Shown one piece after another: positions 9,958 to 20,731 of a stretch of DNA of 64,000 nt (position 1 is the first letter of the stretch; the number at the start of each line of letters is the position of its first letter). A program made the position numbers and the translations under genes. The notes below the pieces were generated by a model. The model made no database searches, was not told the origin of the DNA, and saw only the letters and a list, made by a program, of their open reading frames with translations. The stretch covers positions 168,946,085-169,010,084 of the forward strand of contig CM041780.1 of the NCBI GenBank assembly GCA_023374045.1. The letters run 5' to 3'. Source of the DNA: Limonium bicolor. Lineage: Eukaryota > Streptophyta > Magnoliopsida > Caryophyllales > Plumbaginaceae.

Positions 9958-11263
9958 TTGGACTTTCAGGGGAGTTGGATTGACAAGCTTCGTCTTATTG
10001 ATTTTCATATAACAATAGCTATCATGCTTCGATTAAGATGTCGTCATTCCAAGCTTTGTATGGTAGACCTTGCCGTACCCCGTTGTGTTGGGATTAGAGC
10101 TGTCAAAATTTGACCCAACCCGAAAACCCGTCCGTTTTTATCCGAACCCGAAACCCGACTGAACCCGAAAATATTTAAATATAATAAACCTGAAACCCGA
10201 TTGGGTAAAACCCGAAATGACCCGAACCCGAAATGACCAAAAAATTTATAACCCGAAACCGACCCGAACCCGAAATGACCCGAAATAATAGTAATTAAAA
10301 ATTAGCCAAACTCAAATAATATGAAATAATAGTGACTATAAATTGTCCCATACCTGAATGACCCAAATAAATATGACAAAAAAATTGATTTAAACTTAGT
10401 ATATCCGAATGAAATTCAGAATAGACATTGTATTGAAGGTTCTGCAATCTATATGTTGTATATTCTTAGAGAGAATTAGGTATATATATATTATTTTTTT
10501 CAAAAAATATTAACCATGACCCAAAATAACCGAAACCCGATTCTATCTGACACTATTACAACCCGAACCCGAAATTACCGAACCCGAAAAAGACCCAAAC
10601 CGAAATGACCTGAAAGTTTAATGACCCGAACGGATATTGACCCGAAAAGATATGACCCAAAACCCGAACGGATAACCCGTTTGACAGGCCTAGTTGGGAT
10701 GAGTCAAGCGAAGCGGTCATCATAGGACCGGAGTATTTAGAACAAGTACAAGCTGAAGTTCAGTAAATCCGAGCGATCATGAAAGCAGCCCAAGATAGGC
10801 AGAAATCCTATGCGGATGTGACGACGCGACCTTGAGTTCGCGCGGGCGACCAAGTGTTCTTGCGTGTCTCACCTATGAAGGGTGTCTTTCGATTTGGCCA
10901 GAAGGGCAATCTGAGCCTGAAATTTGTAGGCCCGTATACCATTACTGAGGGATTAGAGCCATAGCTTATAGGCTATCATTGCCTGAAGAATTGGGACGTG
11001 TTCATGATGTCTTTCATGTATCACAACTCAAGAAATACATAGCCGACCCCTCTCATGTATTAGAACCCGAACAACTATCCCTAGAGCCGACGATGAGATA
11101 CGTCGAGACTCCACTACGAATCCTTGATACGAAGACAAGAGACACTCGCCATAAATCTGTACGAATGGTGAAGGTCTTGTGGTCTAACCACGATGTCGAG
11201 GAAGCGACTTGGGAATTAGAAGACGCCATGAAGACGAAGTACCCAAATCTATTTGTAGACTAG
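9958..11263 (+). pseudogene. Chromovirus integrase C-terminal part, unit 2, split by a hAT element
   Basis: Before the hAT the reading is LDFQGSW then (after a one-base loss near 9996) [11 protein letters not shown] and [10 protein letters not shown], a classic gypsy integrase core-end signature. After the hAT it continues W-D-E-S and reaches the chromodomain-like tail and stop at 11263. Damage: hAT insertion (10095-10692), an in-frame TAA after AEVQ (10767-10769) shared with units 3 and 4, and several single-base losses between 10811 and 10960. Only 10979-11263 is cleanly open. Confidence 0.88.
10095..10692. mobile_element. Non-autonomous hAT element in integrase, unit 2
   Basis: 598 bp with terminal inverted repeats TAGAGCTGTCAAA and TTTGACAGGCCTA, flanked by the 8-bp duplication GTTGGGAT (10087-10094 and 10693-10700). 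No transposase. Both ends are packed with degenerate ACCCGAA repeats, like the subterminal motif clusters bound by hAT transposases. Removing it restores the integrase reading across the insertion point. Confidence 0.9.
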
Positions 11264-11777
11264 ATGTCTAGTATCCGTATAGTACGGAGGGTACGACGCG
11301 TACCCCTTTTAAGGGGGGTAGAGCCTTTTTGCTTTTGCATTGCTTCGGGTTAGCATTGCATAGTATGTATGTATTGTAATTGTACTTTGTTGGCACATGT
11401 AGTGCTAATTGTATTTTATTGGCACAAAGTAGTGCTAGTAGTATCCAGTATGTAGTAGAATGAGTATGGTATGCATGTAATGAGTAATGCATTTGTGTGT
11501 ACGGTATATGACACGAACGACAATGTGAAGAGTACGGTGAATGGTATTGTGAAATGTATTGTGGAATGGGTGAATTGGATTGTGCATTGTGTATGGTATT
11601 TGAATTGAGTATGATGTATGGTATTTGAATTGGTGTATGCTTGTAGTGTAAGAATTGTGAACACCTTGTAAGGTGGTAGTAGGGTGCATTGTGGCAATTG
11701 GCTTGCCAAATGAGTAGAAATAGTAAACCGTAAACCTTGAGCAACTTTGAGGGCAAAGTTCCTTAAGGGGGGTAGAT
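11264..11777 (+). other. Chromovirus 3' noncoding stretch and polypurine tract, unit 2
   Basis: Equivalent of 501-1025, with one TGTGTATGGTA repeat step fewer near 11470. The purine tract ends at 11777. Confidence 0.7.
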
Positions 11778-12026
11778 TGAAATACCCCGTAATTAAAACA
11801 ATGATTAATTAGGCTAATTATAATTTTAAAGGCTTAATTATATCTAAACAAACATGAGGGAACAATCCCGAAGAAAATGGACCTTCAAAATGGATTAAAA
11901 GCATAAACGAACCTTAAAGCGCGTTTTTCGAGGAAACCGGGAAAACGCGACTTTAAGTGAGTCAAATAGACTCGTAACGATTTTGGTCAACCAAATCATT
12001 AATAAACATTAATGAAGGTTTATAAC

Positions 12027-13489
12027 TGATGAGTGTCTAAATGAGCATGTTTTAGGGGAGTATTTCATATGTTTAATCAACACTTTTCATGCTCATTTCT
12101 CCACTCTGGCTTGTTTTCCTCTAGTTTTGTGTTTCATTGGTGTCTTACACATTTATTGTTTAAACAGGAGGAATAACATAGATAGGAGAAAAGTAGATGA
12201 AGAGAGGAACGCGTGGGCGCAAACGGATCCAAAATCGGAGTTGAAACGAAGAAGATACAGCATTTCGAAGTTAGCCTACCGGAACCGTCCGACCCATAGG
12301 TCTGGGTCGGACGTGGGTCGGACGGACTTTTAAAAGAACGTGATTTTTGTCCCCGAGCTACTGGAACCGTCCGACCCATAGGTCTGGGTCGGACGTGGGT
12401 CGGATGGACTTTAGAAAACGTGTTTTCGCCCCGAAATTGCTCCTGGACGCGTCCGACCCACGGGTCCGACCCAGGGTGGGTCGGACGGGTCGAAAATTTG
12501 CCCAGAAATCAGATTTTAAAAGGAGAAAAGAGAGGAGAGGGGTATTCGACACAGAACAGAAAACGACGGAAAAACAAGAGAAAAGAGGGAAGAAGAAGAA
12601 GAAAGGAAGAAGAAGAAGAAGAGAAGAAGGAGAAGAAGGCTCACCTCCATTGAAGCTCTTCCTCAATCTCCCATGGCTATTTCTTCTCCCTTCTCTCTCT
12701 TTTGTGCTTTAATGGTTGTGTAGTTTCCTTTGTAGCTTGGGATGGGGATTTTGCCCCAAAATCCCTAAACCTCCATTGTTGAATCTTGAACTTATTTTTA
12801 TGCTTTATTTTAGTCTTTGAGCTTAATGAAGATGATTATTGGGTTTTATGACTTCTAAACTTGTTGCTCATGATTTGGGATTTGTTAGGGTTTTACCAAT
12901 TCTTATGTGTTAAATTGGTTGGTTTGGCCTACCGATTAGTTTAGCATTATTGTGGGATTCTATCAAAATGTTATTCAGAGATAGAAACCTAAACTGTTAG
13001 AGACTAAAACGGTGTACTCTGATTTCGATAATTTTGAGATTAGACTACATTGCAACCTTAGTGGAACTTGAGCTTAGTGCTATCGATTGACCCGGGGCTT
13101 AGCAGAATGAGAAGTCTCGATTAAATTGGTTAGGATTAGTAGGCCTAGATTAGGTTGCTAATTTTAAGCGTTCCCGTGGTTTTGCTATGAGTTCGAGGTT
13201 CGACAATCGGTAGTAAGGGGAGGACGGGTGCAAATATCCATCCCGGGCTACACCTATCCTAGATAGTTAGTTTAGTGTTTATTGCTTTTCTTATTTCTCC
13301 AATTACAACCCAAAAACCCAAAACCCCTAATTTACATTTATGCACTTTTGTATATCCTCTTGCACATTTACTAAGCTTATAATTAGCTAGATAGTTACGA
13401 AGTCCCTGTGGATACGACCTTGTTGTACTACAATGATTGGGTTCACTGCCCATAGTTAGCAAGAAGTTTCAACACTATTTTGCACAACA
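12027..13489 (+). repeat. 5' LTR of nested element, copy 2
   Basis: 1463 bp. 5'-type markers in the first part (CACTCTGG, GTGTTTTCGCC) give way to 3'-type markers near the end (TATGCACTTTTG). Confidence 0.9.
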
Positions 13490-13495
13490 AGTTTT

Positions 13496-13513
13496 TGGCG
13501 CCGTTGCCGGGGA
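13496..13513 (+). promoter_or_regulatory. tRNA-Asp primer-binding site, copy 2 (intact)
   Basis: TGGCGCCGTTGCCGGGGA is the exact complement of the 3' 18 nt of plant tRNA-Asp including CCA. It lies 6 nt downstream of the LTR. Athila and many Tat elements use this primer; chromoviruses usually use initiator tRNA-Met. Confidence 0.92.
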
Positions 13514-13620
13514 CTTCGGTCCAACTATCTGTTTAGTTTTTTGTGCATATTTTTCATTTCCTTTATTTCCCCCTTTTGTGTATAAATTTGTGTTACTTTT
13601 TTTTTAGGAACCTATCTCTG

Positions 13621-14940
13621 ATGGATGGTCTTGATGATCAAGCAGAAGATTGTTACGGCTACACCTCTGGAGCAACCTACGACCAATACATTGATTGTCA
13701 AGGGTGTGGATCCTTTCATATGTGCCCTCCTTGTGAGGATCTAATCTCAAGATCGGAGACTCTCATGGAGAACCGGTTCTTATCTGTCAATCCAAACCCC
13801 ACTGAACAAGACATCAGTCGATGGATCAGGTGCCAAGAGAGTGGAGGAGACCAGAAGAGTGCTTATTGTTCTGAGATCACGGCAAGGGTAGATTCACCCA
13901 CTCTGGAGGATCTTAGTGCTAGAATGAACACCATCGACATGAACCAGCTCATTACACTAGCTCGAAGGGAGCAACAACCAGAGAGTGAAATGGTCCATGA
14001 AGTGGAGCATCAGACTAAGGAAAAAGACCTCGACATGAACCAACTGAAGCTCTATTCCAAATTAGTAGAGATGAACGCGATGATGGAAGGTCTACTAAAC
14101 CTTGCATCGCAGCAACCGGAGAGCGAAATGGTTCATAAAGTGGATCACCTTACTGAGGACTTGAGTTGCTCTCTATCACCTCCCCCGTTCGAACCTGAGA
14201 AAACGTCATTCAACCATCTGCCTGAGTTCGAAGACAAGCCATCAGAGGACCGCTTCCACCTTGACTTCATGGAGTCTCCTCCCTCTGAAGTCAACTACCG
14301 TTATTTCCCCTCCTTCTCTGTGCTCCACCCAGAAGATGAGGATGGACACATCCTCAACCTTGAGGAGGAGGAGATGCCGCCTCCCTCCGAGCCATCAGAG
14401 GAGAGTGCTATAATCAACTTCAAGGAGCCACCTCCCTCTGAAGTTGATTTTCATCAAGGCTCTTCCCATGAGCCTCACCAAGAAGTTGAGGACATTTACA
14501 TCCTCGAATTTGAGGAGGAGGAGGAGCCATCAAACTTTGATCTTCACTTGAAGGATCAAGGCCCCCACCCGTGCACTAATGAAGTTGGGTGGAAGCTCAA
14601 CGTACACCCGCTAAGTGTGGAGGCCACCTTCCCATTTGATCCGGGACCAAAGATTGAAGACAAAGTCCGCCCCGGAGTTCACCCTGCACCGCTCACTGAA
14701 GATAAGGATGTTTACATCCTTGAATTTGAAGAGGAGGCTCCACCACAGTTTGATCCTCGTACCAAGGATCACCCACCTCAACACTTCCACCTGATGAACG
14801 ATCGGTGGAGTTTACACTTTCACATCCTAAGTGTTGAGGCCACATTTCCTTTTGATCCGGGTCGTTCTTCATTGCTAGATGATGCCCGCCCAACCCACCC
14901 GTTGAAGCCGACTTCAACGTTCATATTCGATCCCGGATGA
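13621..14940 (+). CDS. Unrecognised acidic-repeat protein of the non-autonomous element (439 aa)
   Basis: The only protein-coding capacity of the nested element; I do not recognise its family. The start at 13621 (MDGLDDQ) is preferred over an upstream in-frame ATG at 13543, because all copies share it and the upstream stretch is T-rich leader ending in a polypyrimidine-AG. Residues 26-38 form C-x2-C-x5-C-x2-C, possibly metal-binding. The segment QQPESEMVH is duplicated at 118-126 and 164-172 in a helical, charged stretch. From about 220 on, three acidic modules follow (HILNLEEEE at 243, IYILEFEEEEE at 292, VYILEFEEE at 364), with VEATFPFDPG at 333 and 405 and PPSEV repeats. I saw no gag, zinc-knuckle, protease, RT or integrase motif and no membrane segment. 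It may be a diverged gag-region relative or an element-specific protein. It is open here but broken in three sister copies. Confidence 0.75.
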   Translation: MDGLDDQAEDCYGYTSGATYDQYIDCQGCGSFHMCPPCEDLISRSETLMENRFLSVNPNPTEQDISRWIRCQESGGDQKSAYCSEITARVDSPTLEDLSARMNTIDMNQLITLARREQQPESEMVHEVEHQTKEKDLDMNQLKLYSKLVEMNAMMEGLLNLASQQPESEMVHKVDHLTEDLSCSLSPPPFEPEKTSFNHLPEFEDKPSEDRFHLDFMESPPSEVNYRYFPSFSVLHPEDEDGHILNLEEEEMPPPSEPSEESAIINFKEPPPSEVDFHQGSSHEPHQEVEDIYILEFEEEEEPSNFDLHLKDQGPHPCTNEVGWKLNVHPLSVEATFPFDPGPKIEDKVRPGVHPAPLTEDKDVYILEFEEEAPPQFDPRTKDHPPQHFHLMNDRWSLHFHILSVEATFPFDPGRSSLLDDARPTHPLKPTSTFIFDPG

Positions 14941-16478
14941 CTTCACGGTGGTATGGTCTAGCCAAAGACCTTAAAGAAGGGCCGCTTACCGGGAGGCAAC
15001 CCGGATTTCATTTCGTGTCCTGTCTTTTAAATTCTGTTAGTTTCGATTTTGCATTGTTTTCAATAATGGGCTATTTTGGCATTCTTTGGACTTGCCCTTT
15101 TACGCCCAATTGGTGGCGTCTGTGTTGTGAATATTTTGGAAACAGGTAAGCCCCTCTGAAAAAGGGATGGAATTAGGAACAATTACAAAGGAACCTCTGG
15201 CGAAATTTTCCAAGAGGACCTTCATCTCCAACGATTGAAGGTAGCACCTCAACGACCCCTCCCACTTGCAATTGTGCGGGCACCCTATCTTCCTTCCGCA
15301 TCTTATCGGGGAGTACTCGTTTCACCCTTCCTTTAATATTTGCCCACAACGACTCCACTATTTTAATTTCCAGTTTTTGTTTTCGTTCTCCTTTGGTTTT
15401 GTTTTTGCTAACCCTTAACTCCAGTTGTAGTTTGGTTGCTTCTAGTGTTTTATGCGGGTGCAATTTCAATTCCACACCGCAACCAAGCTACGCTACTTGA
15501 GACTGAAGCTCAAGTGTGGGGGAGTTCTACAAACTGATAGCAATAGCAATCTCAGGGGAGTACTAGTTCCTTTTAGTTTTCGTTCTCTCTTCTCTAATTT
15601 TGAATCTGCAAATCTGGGGATAGCTTCTGTGCTATACTGTTTGTTTGTGTCCCGTGTGCTTTTCCTTTTGTCTATTCCCGCAAAGGTCTTCTGAACCTTC
15701 CCCGGTTTTGATTGGTGAACAATGGGGACATTGTTCAATTTAAGTGTGGGGGAGTGACCTTTTCGGTGAATTGTGTGCTTAAATGCTTAATACTTCATGC
15801 TTATCTTGCGATTGTCCAAAATAAAAAACTTGGACCCTTGTGTTGTGAGTTGTTCTCATTAAGAACAAATACTATTATGAGTTGTGGGAAACTTAAATTT
15901 TTCTTTTTGATTGCTTTTGAGGAGCATTTTACATGCGGTGTGGCCAAGTGATCTTATATGGTTGGATTTTTATTGCTTTGGGGTTCCTTCTGTCTTCTTT
16001 CTTAGGGATTGCTAAGGGGTGCTTCTTCGTGAAAATCCTTTAAGGGACTTGTGAGACGCCATTGGTAACCAACAATGAGAGTTGAGTGTTCTTAAATGCA
16101 AAGGCTTGATGCCAAAATGTTATCCTCTCATCTCTTATGCAAAAGTGAAACAAATGCATAAATCTATTTTTCCTTTTGTTTTCTTCTCAATGCCCATTCT
16201 TGAGAGAAGTTGGCCATGGTAAAAGCTCTCCAAGTTACCTAATCTTTAGAACTTTGAAGCACTCCGGATCATACCCCGAAACTCTAGTTTTTGTTTTTCC
16301 CCTAAGTACACCCATGCCACCACTAAGAGATGGTTCACACTCCTCAAAGGTTTTAATCACTTTTTGCTTCTTCTCTTATCCTACAATTCATGTTAGTATT
16401 TGTTAGTATTGAGCATTCCTTACTTGCTTGGGGGCTTGGTTTTGCTTGAGGACAAGCAAAAAGGTAAGTGTGGGGGTG
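14941..16478 (+). other. 3' noncoding part of nested element, copy 2
   Basis: No gene. AAGTGTGGGGGAG motifs lie at 15512-15524 and 15742-15754. The terminal purine tract AAGTGTGGGGGTG is at 16466-16478, next to the 3' LTR. Confidence 0.65.
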
Positions 16479-17943
16479 TGATGAGTGTCTAAATGAGCAT
16501 GTTTTAGGGGAGTATTTCATATGTTTAATCAACACTTTTCATGCTCATTTCTCCACTCTGGCTTGTTTTCCTCTAGTTTTGTGTTTCATTGGTGTCTTAC
16601 ACATTTATTGTTTAAACAGGAGGAATAACATAGATAGGAGTAAAGTAGATGAAGAGAGGAACGCGTGGGCGCAAACGGATCCAAAATCGGAGTTGAAACG
16701 AAGAAGATACAGCATTTCGAAGTTAGCCTACTGGAACCGTCCGACCCATAGGTCTGGGTCGGACGTGGGTCGGACGGACTTTTAAAAGAACGTGATTTTT
16801 GTCCCCGAGCTACTGGAATCGTCCGACCCATAGTCTGGGTCGGATGGGTCGGACGGACTTTAGAAAAGCGTTTTTGCCCGAAATTGCTCCTGGACGCGTC
16901 CGACCCACGGGTCCGACCCAGGGTGGGTCGGACGGGTCAAAAATTTGCCCAGAAATCAGATTTTAAAAGGAGAAAAGAGAGGAGAGAGGGGTATTCGACA
17001 CAGAACAGAAAAACGACGAAAAACAAGAAAGAGGAAGAAGAAGAAGAAAGGGAAGAAGAAGAAGAAGAGAAAGAGGAGGAGAAGGCTCACCTCCATTGAA
17101 GCTCTTCCTCAATCTCCCATGGCTATTTCTTCTCCCTTCTCTCTCTTTTGTGCTTTATGGTTGTGTAGTTTCCTTGTAGCTTGGGATGGGGATTTTGCCC
17201 CAAAATCCCTAAACCTCCATTGTTGAATCTTGAACTTATTTTTATGCTTTATTTTAGTCTTTGAGCTTAATGAAGATGATTATTGGTATTTATGATTCTT
17301 AAACTTGTTGCCATGATTTGGGATTAGTTTAGGGTTTTACCCAAATTATCAATTATGTGTTAAATTGGTTGGTTTGGCCTACCGATTAGTTTAGCATTAT
17401 TGTGGGATTCTATCAAAATGTTATTCAGAGATAGAAACCTAAACTGTTAGAGACTAAAACGGTGTACTCTGATTTCGATAATTTTGAGATTAGACTACAT
17501 TGCAACCTTAGTGGAACTTGAGCTTAGTGCTATCGATTGACCCGGGGCTTAGCAGAATGAGAAGTCTCGATTAAATTGGTTAGGATTAGTAGGCCTAGAT
17601 TAGGTTGCTAATTACTTAAGCGTTCCCGTGGTTTAGCTATGAGTTCGAGGTTCGACAATCGGTAGTAAGGGGAGGACGGGTGCAAATATCCATCCCGGGC
17701 TACACCTATCCTAGATAGTTAGTTTAGTGTTTATTGCTTTTCTTTATTTCTCCAATTACAACCCAAAAACCCAAACCCCTAATTTCATTTATGCACTTTT
17801 GTATATATCCTCTTGCACATTTACTAAGCTTATAATTAGCTAGACAGTTACGAAGTCCCTGTGGATACGACCTTGTTGTACTACAATGATTGGGTTCACT
17901 GCCCATAGTTAGCAAGATAGTTTCAACATTATTTTGCACAACA
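16479..17943 (+). repeat. 3' LTR of nested element, copy 2 (mosaic)
   Basis: 1465 bp. The first ~250 bp carry 5'-LTR-type markers (CACTCTGG, GGGCGCAAAC, GAAGAAGATAC). Then come mostly 3'-type markers (GCGTTTTTGCC, AGATAGTTTCAACATT). This pattern fits gene conversion or recombination between LTRs. Confidence 0.9.
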
Positions 17944-19647
17944 ATAACCAATAAAATTAATTAAACGAGAAAATTCCGGAAAACGGGTTCCGGTTAGTAA
18001 AAACTGTAACAACCGGGAAGTTGTGGGGTGAGAATGCAAATACAAAGTTAGTGTATCCACTTTTGCAAATAAAAAGAAAAAATCTGTAGAGGGGTGTGCG
18101 TGTAGCCGATTGAGCCTCCCCCCCCCCCCCTCACACTCTCTTTAATTCTCCTTATTTGCTAAAAGACAAAGAAAATAAGTAAAAAGCAAAAATAACTCTC
18201 TCTCTCTCTCCTATTCTCACCTCTCTCTCATGTTTTCTCTCACCCTCTCTATTCCTTTTCTTCTTCCTCCTGCGACAGCCATGGAGAAGTGAAGCCCCCA
18301 CTTAAATCTCTCCTTCTCTCCTCTTGTTCAAGCTTAATCCTTGTCCAAATGCAACAAAAATTGTACCGTTGAGATCCCCTCATCAAGGAGAACACCTTCC
18401 TCCTTTCAAAAATCGAAAACAACCAACTTCATCTCCATGGGTGTGTTGCATTTGGAGCTTGAGTACCACCATTAGAAGCACCTTCACCTCCTTGTCATTT
18501 TGAGGTAAAAATATTATTGAAAACCCATCTTTTTCTAGCCCTAGTTGGCAAAACGAAAATTCAAAGTTAGCCTTGTTTTGTTCCTTGTATTCCAGCCGAT
18601 TTTGGATTCTTCTTTAGGGCTAGGAATCTTGCTCTCTTGCTAGTCAAGAACCTCATTCATTGGTTGGAAGGTAATGCACTTTTCTAAACCCAAAAACAGC
18701 TAAATTCTAGGGTTAGTTTAAAATGAATGCTAAGTAGTTGGTGTGTATTGGTATGGTGGTTGTAGCATTGTGTATTGTGTGAGGAAGAACAAGGAAGAAA
18801 AGGAAGAAAGGAAAAGAAGGCAAGAAAGAATCTAGCCGGTACGCGGCTGCAGTTGCGTGTAGCAAGGGAGGTAGTGTCGTACGTTGGGGCTCTTAGATCG
18901 GCTAGTATGTTGGTGGTATTACAGTTTTTAGTATGAAAATGAGTAATTATATGGAATGAGTAATAAGTATGTTGTAGTATAATGAGGAAAGGTAGTGTAA
19001 CAGTTTTGAAGTTTTTAAATGCTGTTTAAAAGCCTTGGGAAACTATGGGTAGTATATGTATATGTGCAGGAAAATTGGTGTGTTGTAATGTGTATAATGT
19101 GTGTGAATTGGTATGGGAATGGTGAGATGAGATAATGTGTGGGCAAAGTTAAAATTATAGGGGAGACTATGGCAAATTTTGCCTAGAAATGAGAGGACTT
19201 CAAGTGTTAAGGAAGAAGGAATAACCTAGGTGGTAACTAGGTGTATTTGGAGAGTGTAAAGGGGAGTAGTTTAGTGTCTTGAAACAGATTTGAAAAGGGT
19301 TTAAATAATGAGAAGAATTAGAGGGTAAAGTAATGTATTTTGAATGCTAGGAGTGGCATTAGTTGAGAAAGTATTGGAGGATAGAAGTTAAGGTGAAAAA
19401 TCTGTAGCATAATAGAGGAAACAAAATCTGTAGCATTAGTGTAAGGAAAACTAGTATAAGTGTTGGAAAGAAGTGAGGAAATTGTGTAAGTGGATGTAGG
19501 ATTGAGTAATGAGTTTAATGGATGAACTAAGGTGATCTAGAGGGTTTAATCAGTGCTAAAACATGTTAGAATGTATGTAGGAACATTAGGGAAGAAATGG
19601 GTAAGAAGAGAACTGAAAAAAAAAATTTGTAGGCATGTTCTGCTGCT

Positions 19648-19990
19648 GACCGACCCAGAGGTTGGATCGGTCGGTGGGTCGGTCGGGGCATAAATGACAG
19701 AACCAAAACCTTCTGGAACGGACCGACCCAGAAGCCGTGAGTCGGTCGTGGGTCGGTTGGGACTTAAAATCACTGGAACGAAGTTTCTGACTTCGACCGA
19801 CCCAGGAGGTAGGGTCGGTGTGGGTCGGTCGCGATGAGTTCCAGGACCGAAAACTTACTGGAATGGACCGACCCGGAAGTGTATGGGTCGGTCGGAACAG
19901 TCCTGGGTCGGTCGGGAAAATTTCAAAGAAAAGAAACTTACTGGAATGGACCGACCCAAGGGGTTGGGTCGGTCAGTGGGTCGGTCGGCC
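19648..19990. repeat. GACC/GGTC module array in chromovirus LTR, unit 2
   Basis: Same five modules as unit 1. The last has an additional TCGGTCAGTGGG arm not present in units 1, 3 and 4. Confidence 0.85.
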
Positions 19991-20731
19991 CAAACATACA
20001 AAAAAAAAATATGTGTTAACTCTAGTAATCATATGTATATATTATATTATATATATAATATATGCACACACATGTATATGTATATGTATAGGTGTATGCC
20101 ATTGTGGTTAAGAATAATAAAAGAACTTGCACATGAGTAAGGAAGCAAACCTAAAGCATGAAATAAGTTCGTAACCACTTGTAACATGTAAGAATTAGTA
20201 AGTATGCCTAGGGAAGGGTAATGGAGTAAGAGTTAAACAAATAATAGGTCATTAACCATACAACTCCATGTATGTTATAGGATTTAATTTGTGAACACCG
20301 AAGGACCCGGTAGTACGAGTACGATGGTGAACTGTATGATTTCTTCATGCCCTGTATCCTAACTTGGTTACCCCGATTTGTGTGCTTATGTGATCACCAA
20401 TAAGATAAATGCACGAATCGGACTTTTATTGCACTTAGTTGTGTTTGAACTATATTGTTCTTGTTATATTCTCTTGAACATTTAGTTTGTATAATTCATG
20501 AAACATATGAATGGAATGAAGAGTATGTGTAAATGTTGTGTACTTGAGTAGTGTATTGATGTATGGTATGGGAAGTAAATGACTTCTACTAATTCCTAAC
20601 CATCTAACTCCTAACTTGAGTAATGAGTGAAATGGAATGAGTAGAAGTCCGATATAGTTTCGGCCACGCGTGAGGATAAGGAAACACAAGAGGTTGGATC
20701 CGAATCCTGGATGTAATCTTTTCCATGGACC

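Larger units (their letters stand above)
12027..17943 (+). mobile_element. Nested non-autonomous Athila/Tat-like element, copy 2
   Basis: The ATAAC duplication lies at 12022-12026 and 17944-17948, the same host position as in the other units. This is the best-preserved copy: primer site intact and ORF open. Its two LTRs are mosaics of 5'-type and 3'-type variants. Confidence 0.92.
9958..20731 (+). repeat. Tandem array unit 2
   Basis: Full unit of 10774 bp. It starts at TTGGACTTTCAG right after the LTR sequence CCATGGACC and ends at the same junction. It carries the only open copy of the nested-element ORF and a unit-specific foreign segment at about 18831-18915. Confidence 0.9.
11778..20731 (+). 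mobile_element. Chromovirus LTR, unit 2, split and 3'-truncated
   Basis: LTR parts are 11778-12026 and 17949-20731. The 13-C run is at 18118-18130. The TA microsatellite is replaced by a shorter TATTATATTATA-like run (about 20034-20062). Confidence 0.85.

Noticed and set aside
13543..13620. Upstream start giving a 465-codon version of the nested-element ORF
   Set aside because: The added residues are a hydrophobic translation of T-rich leader and are out of frame or absent in other copies; MDGLDDQ is the start shared by all.
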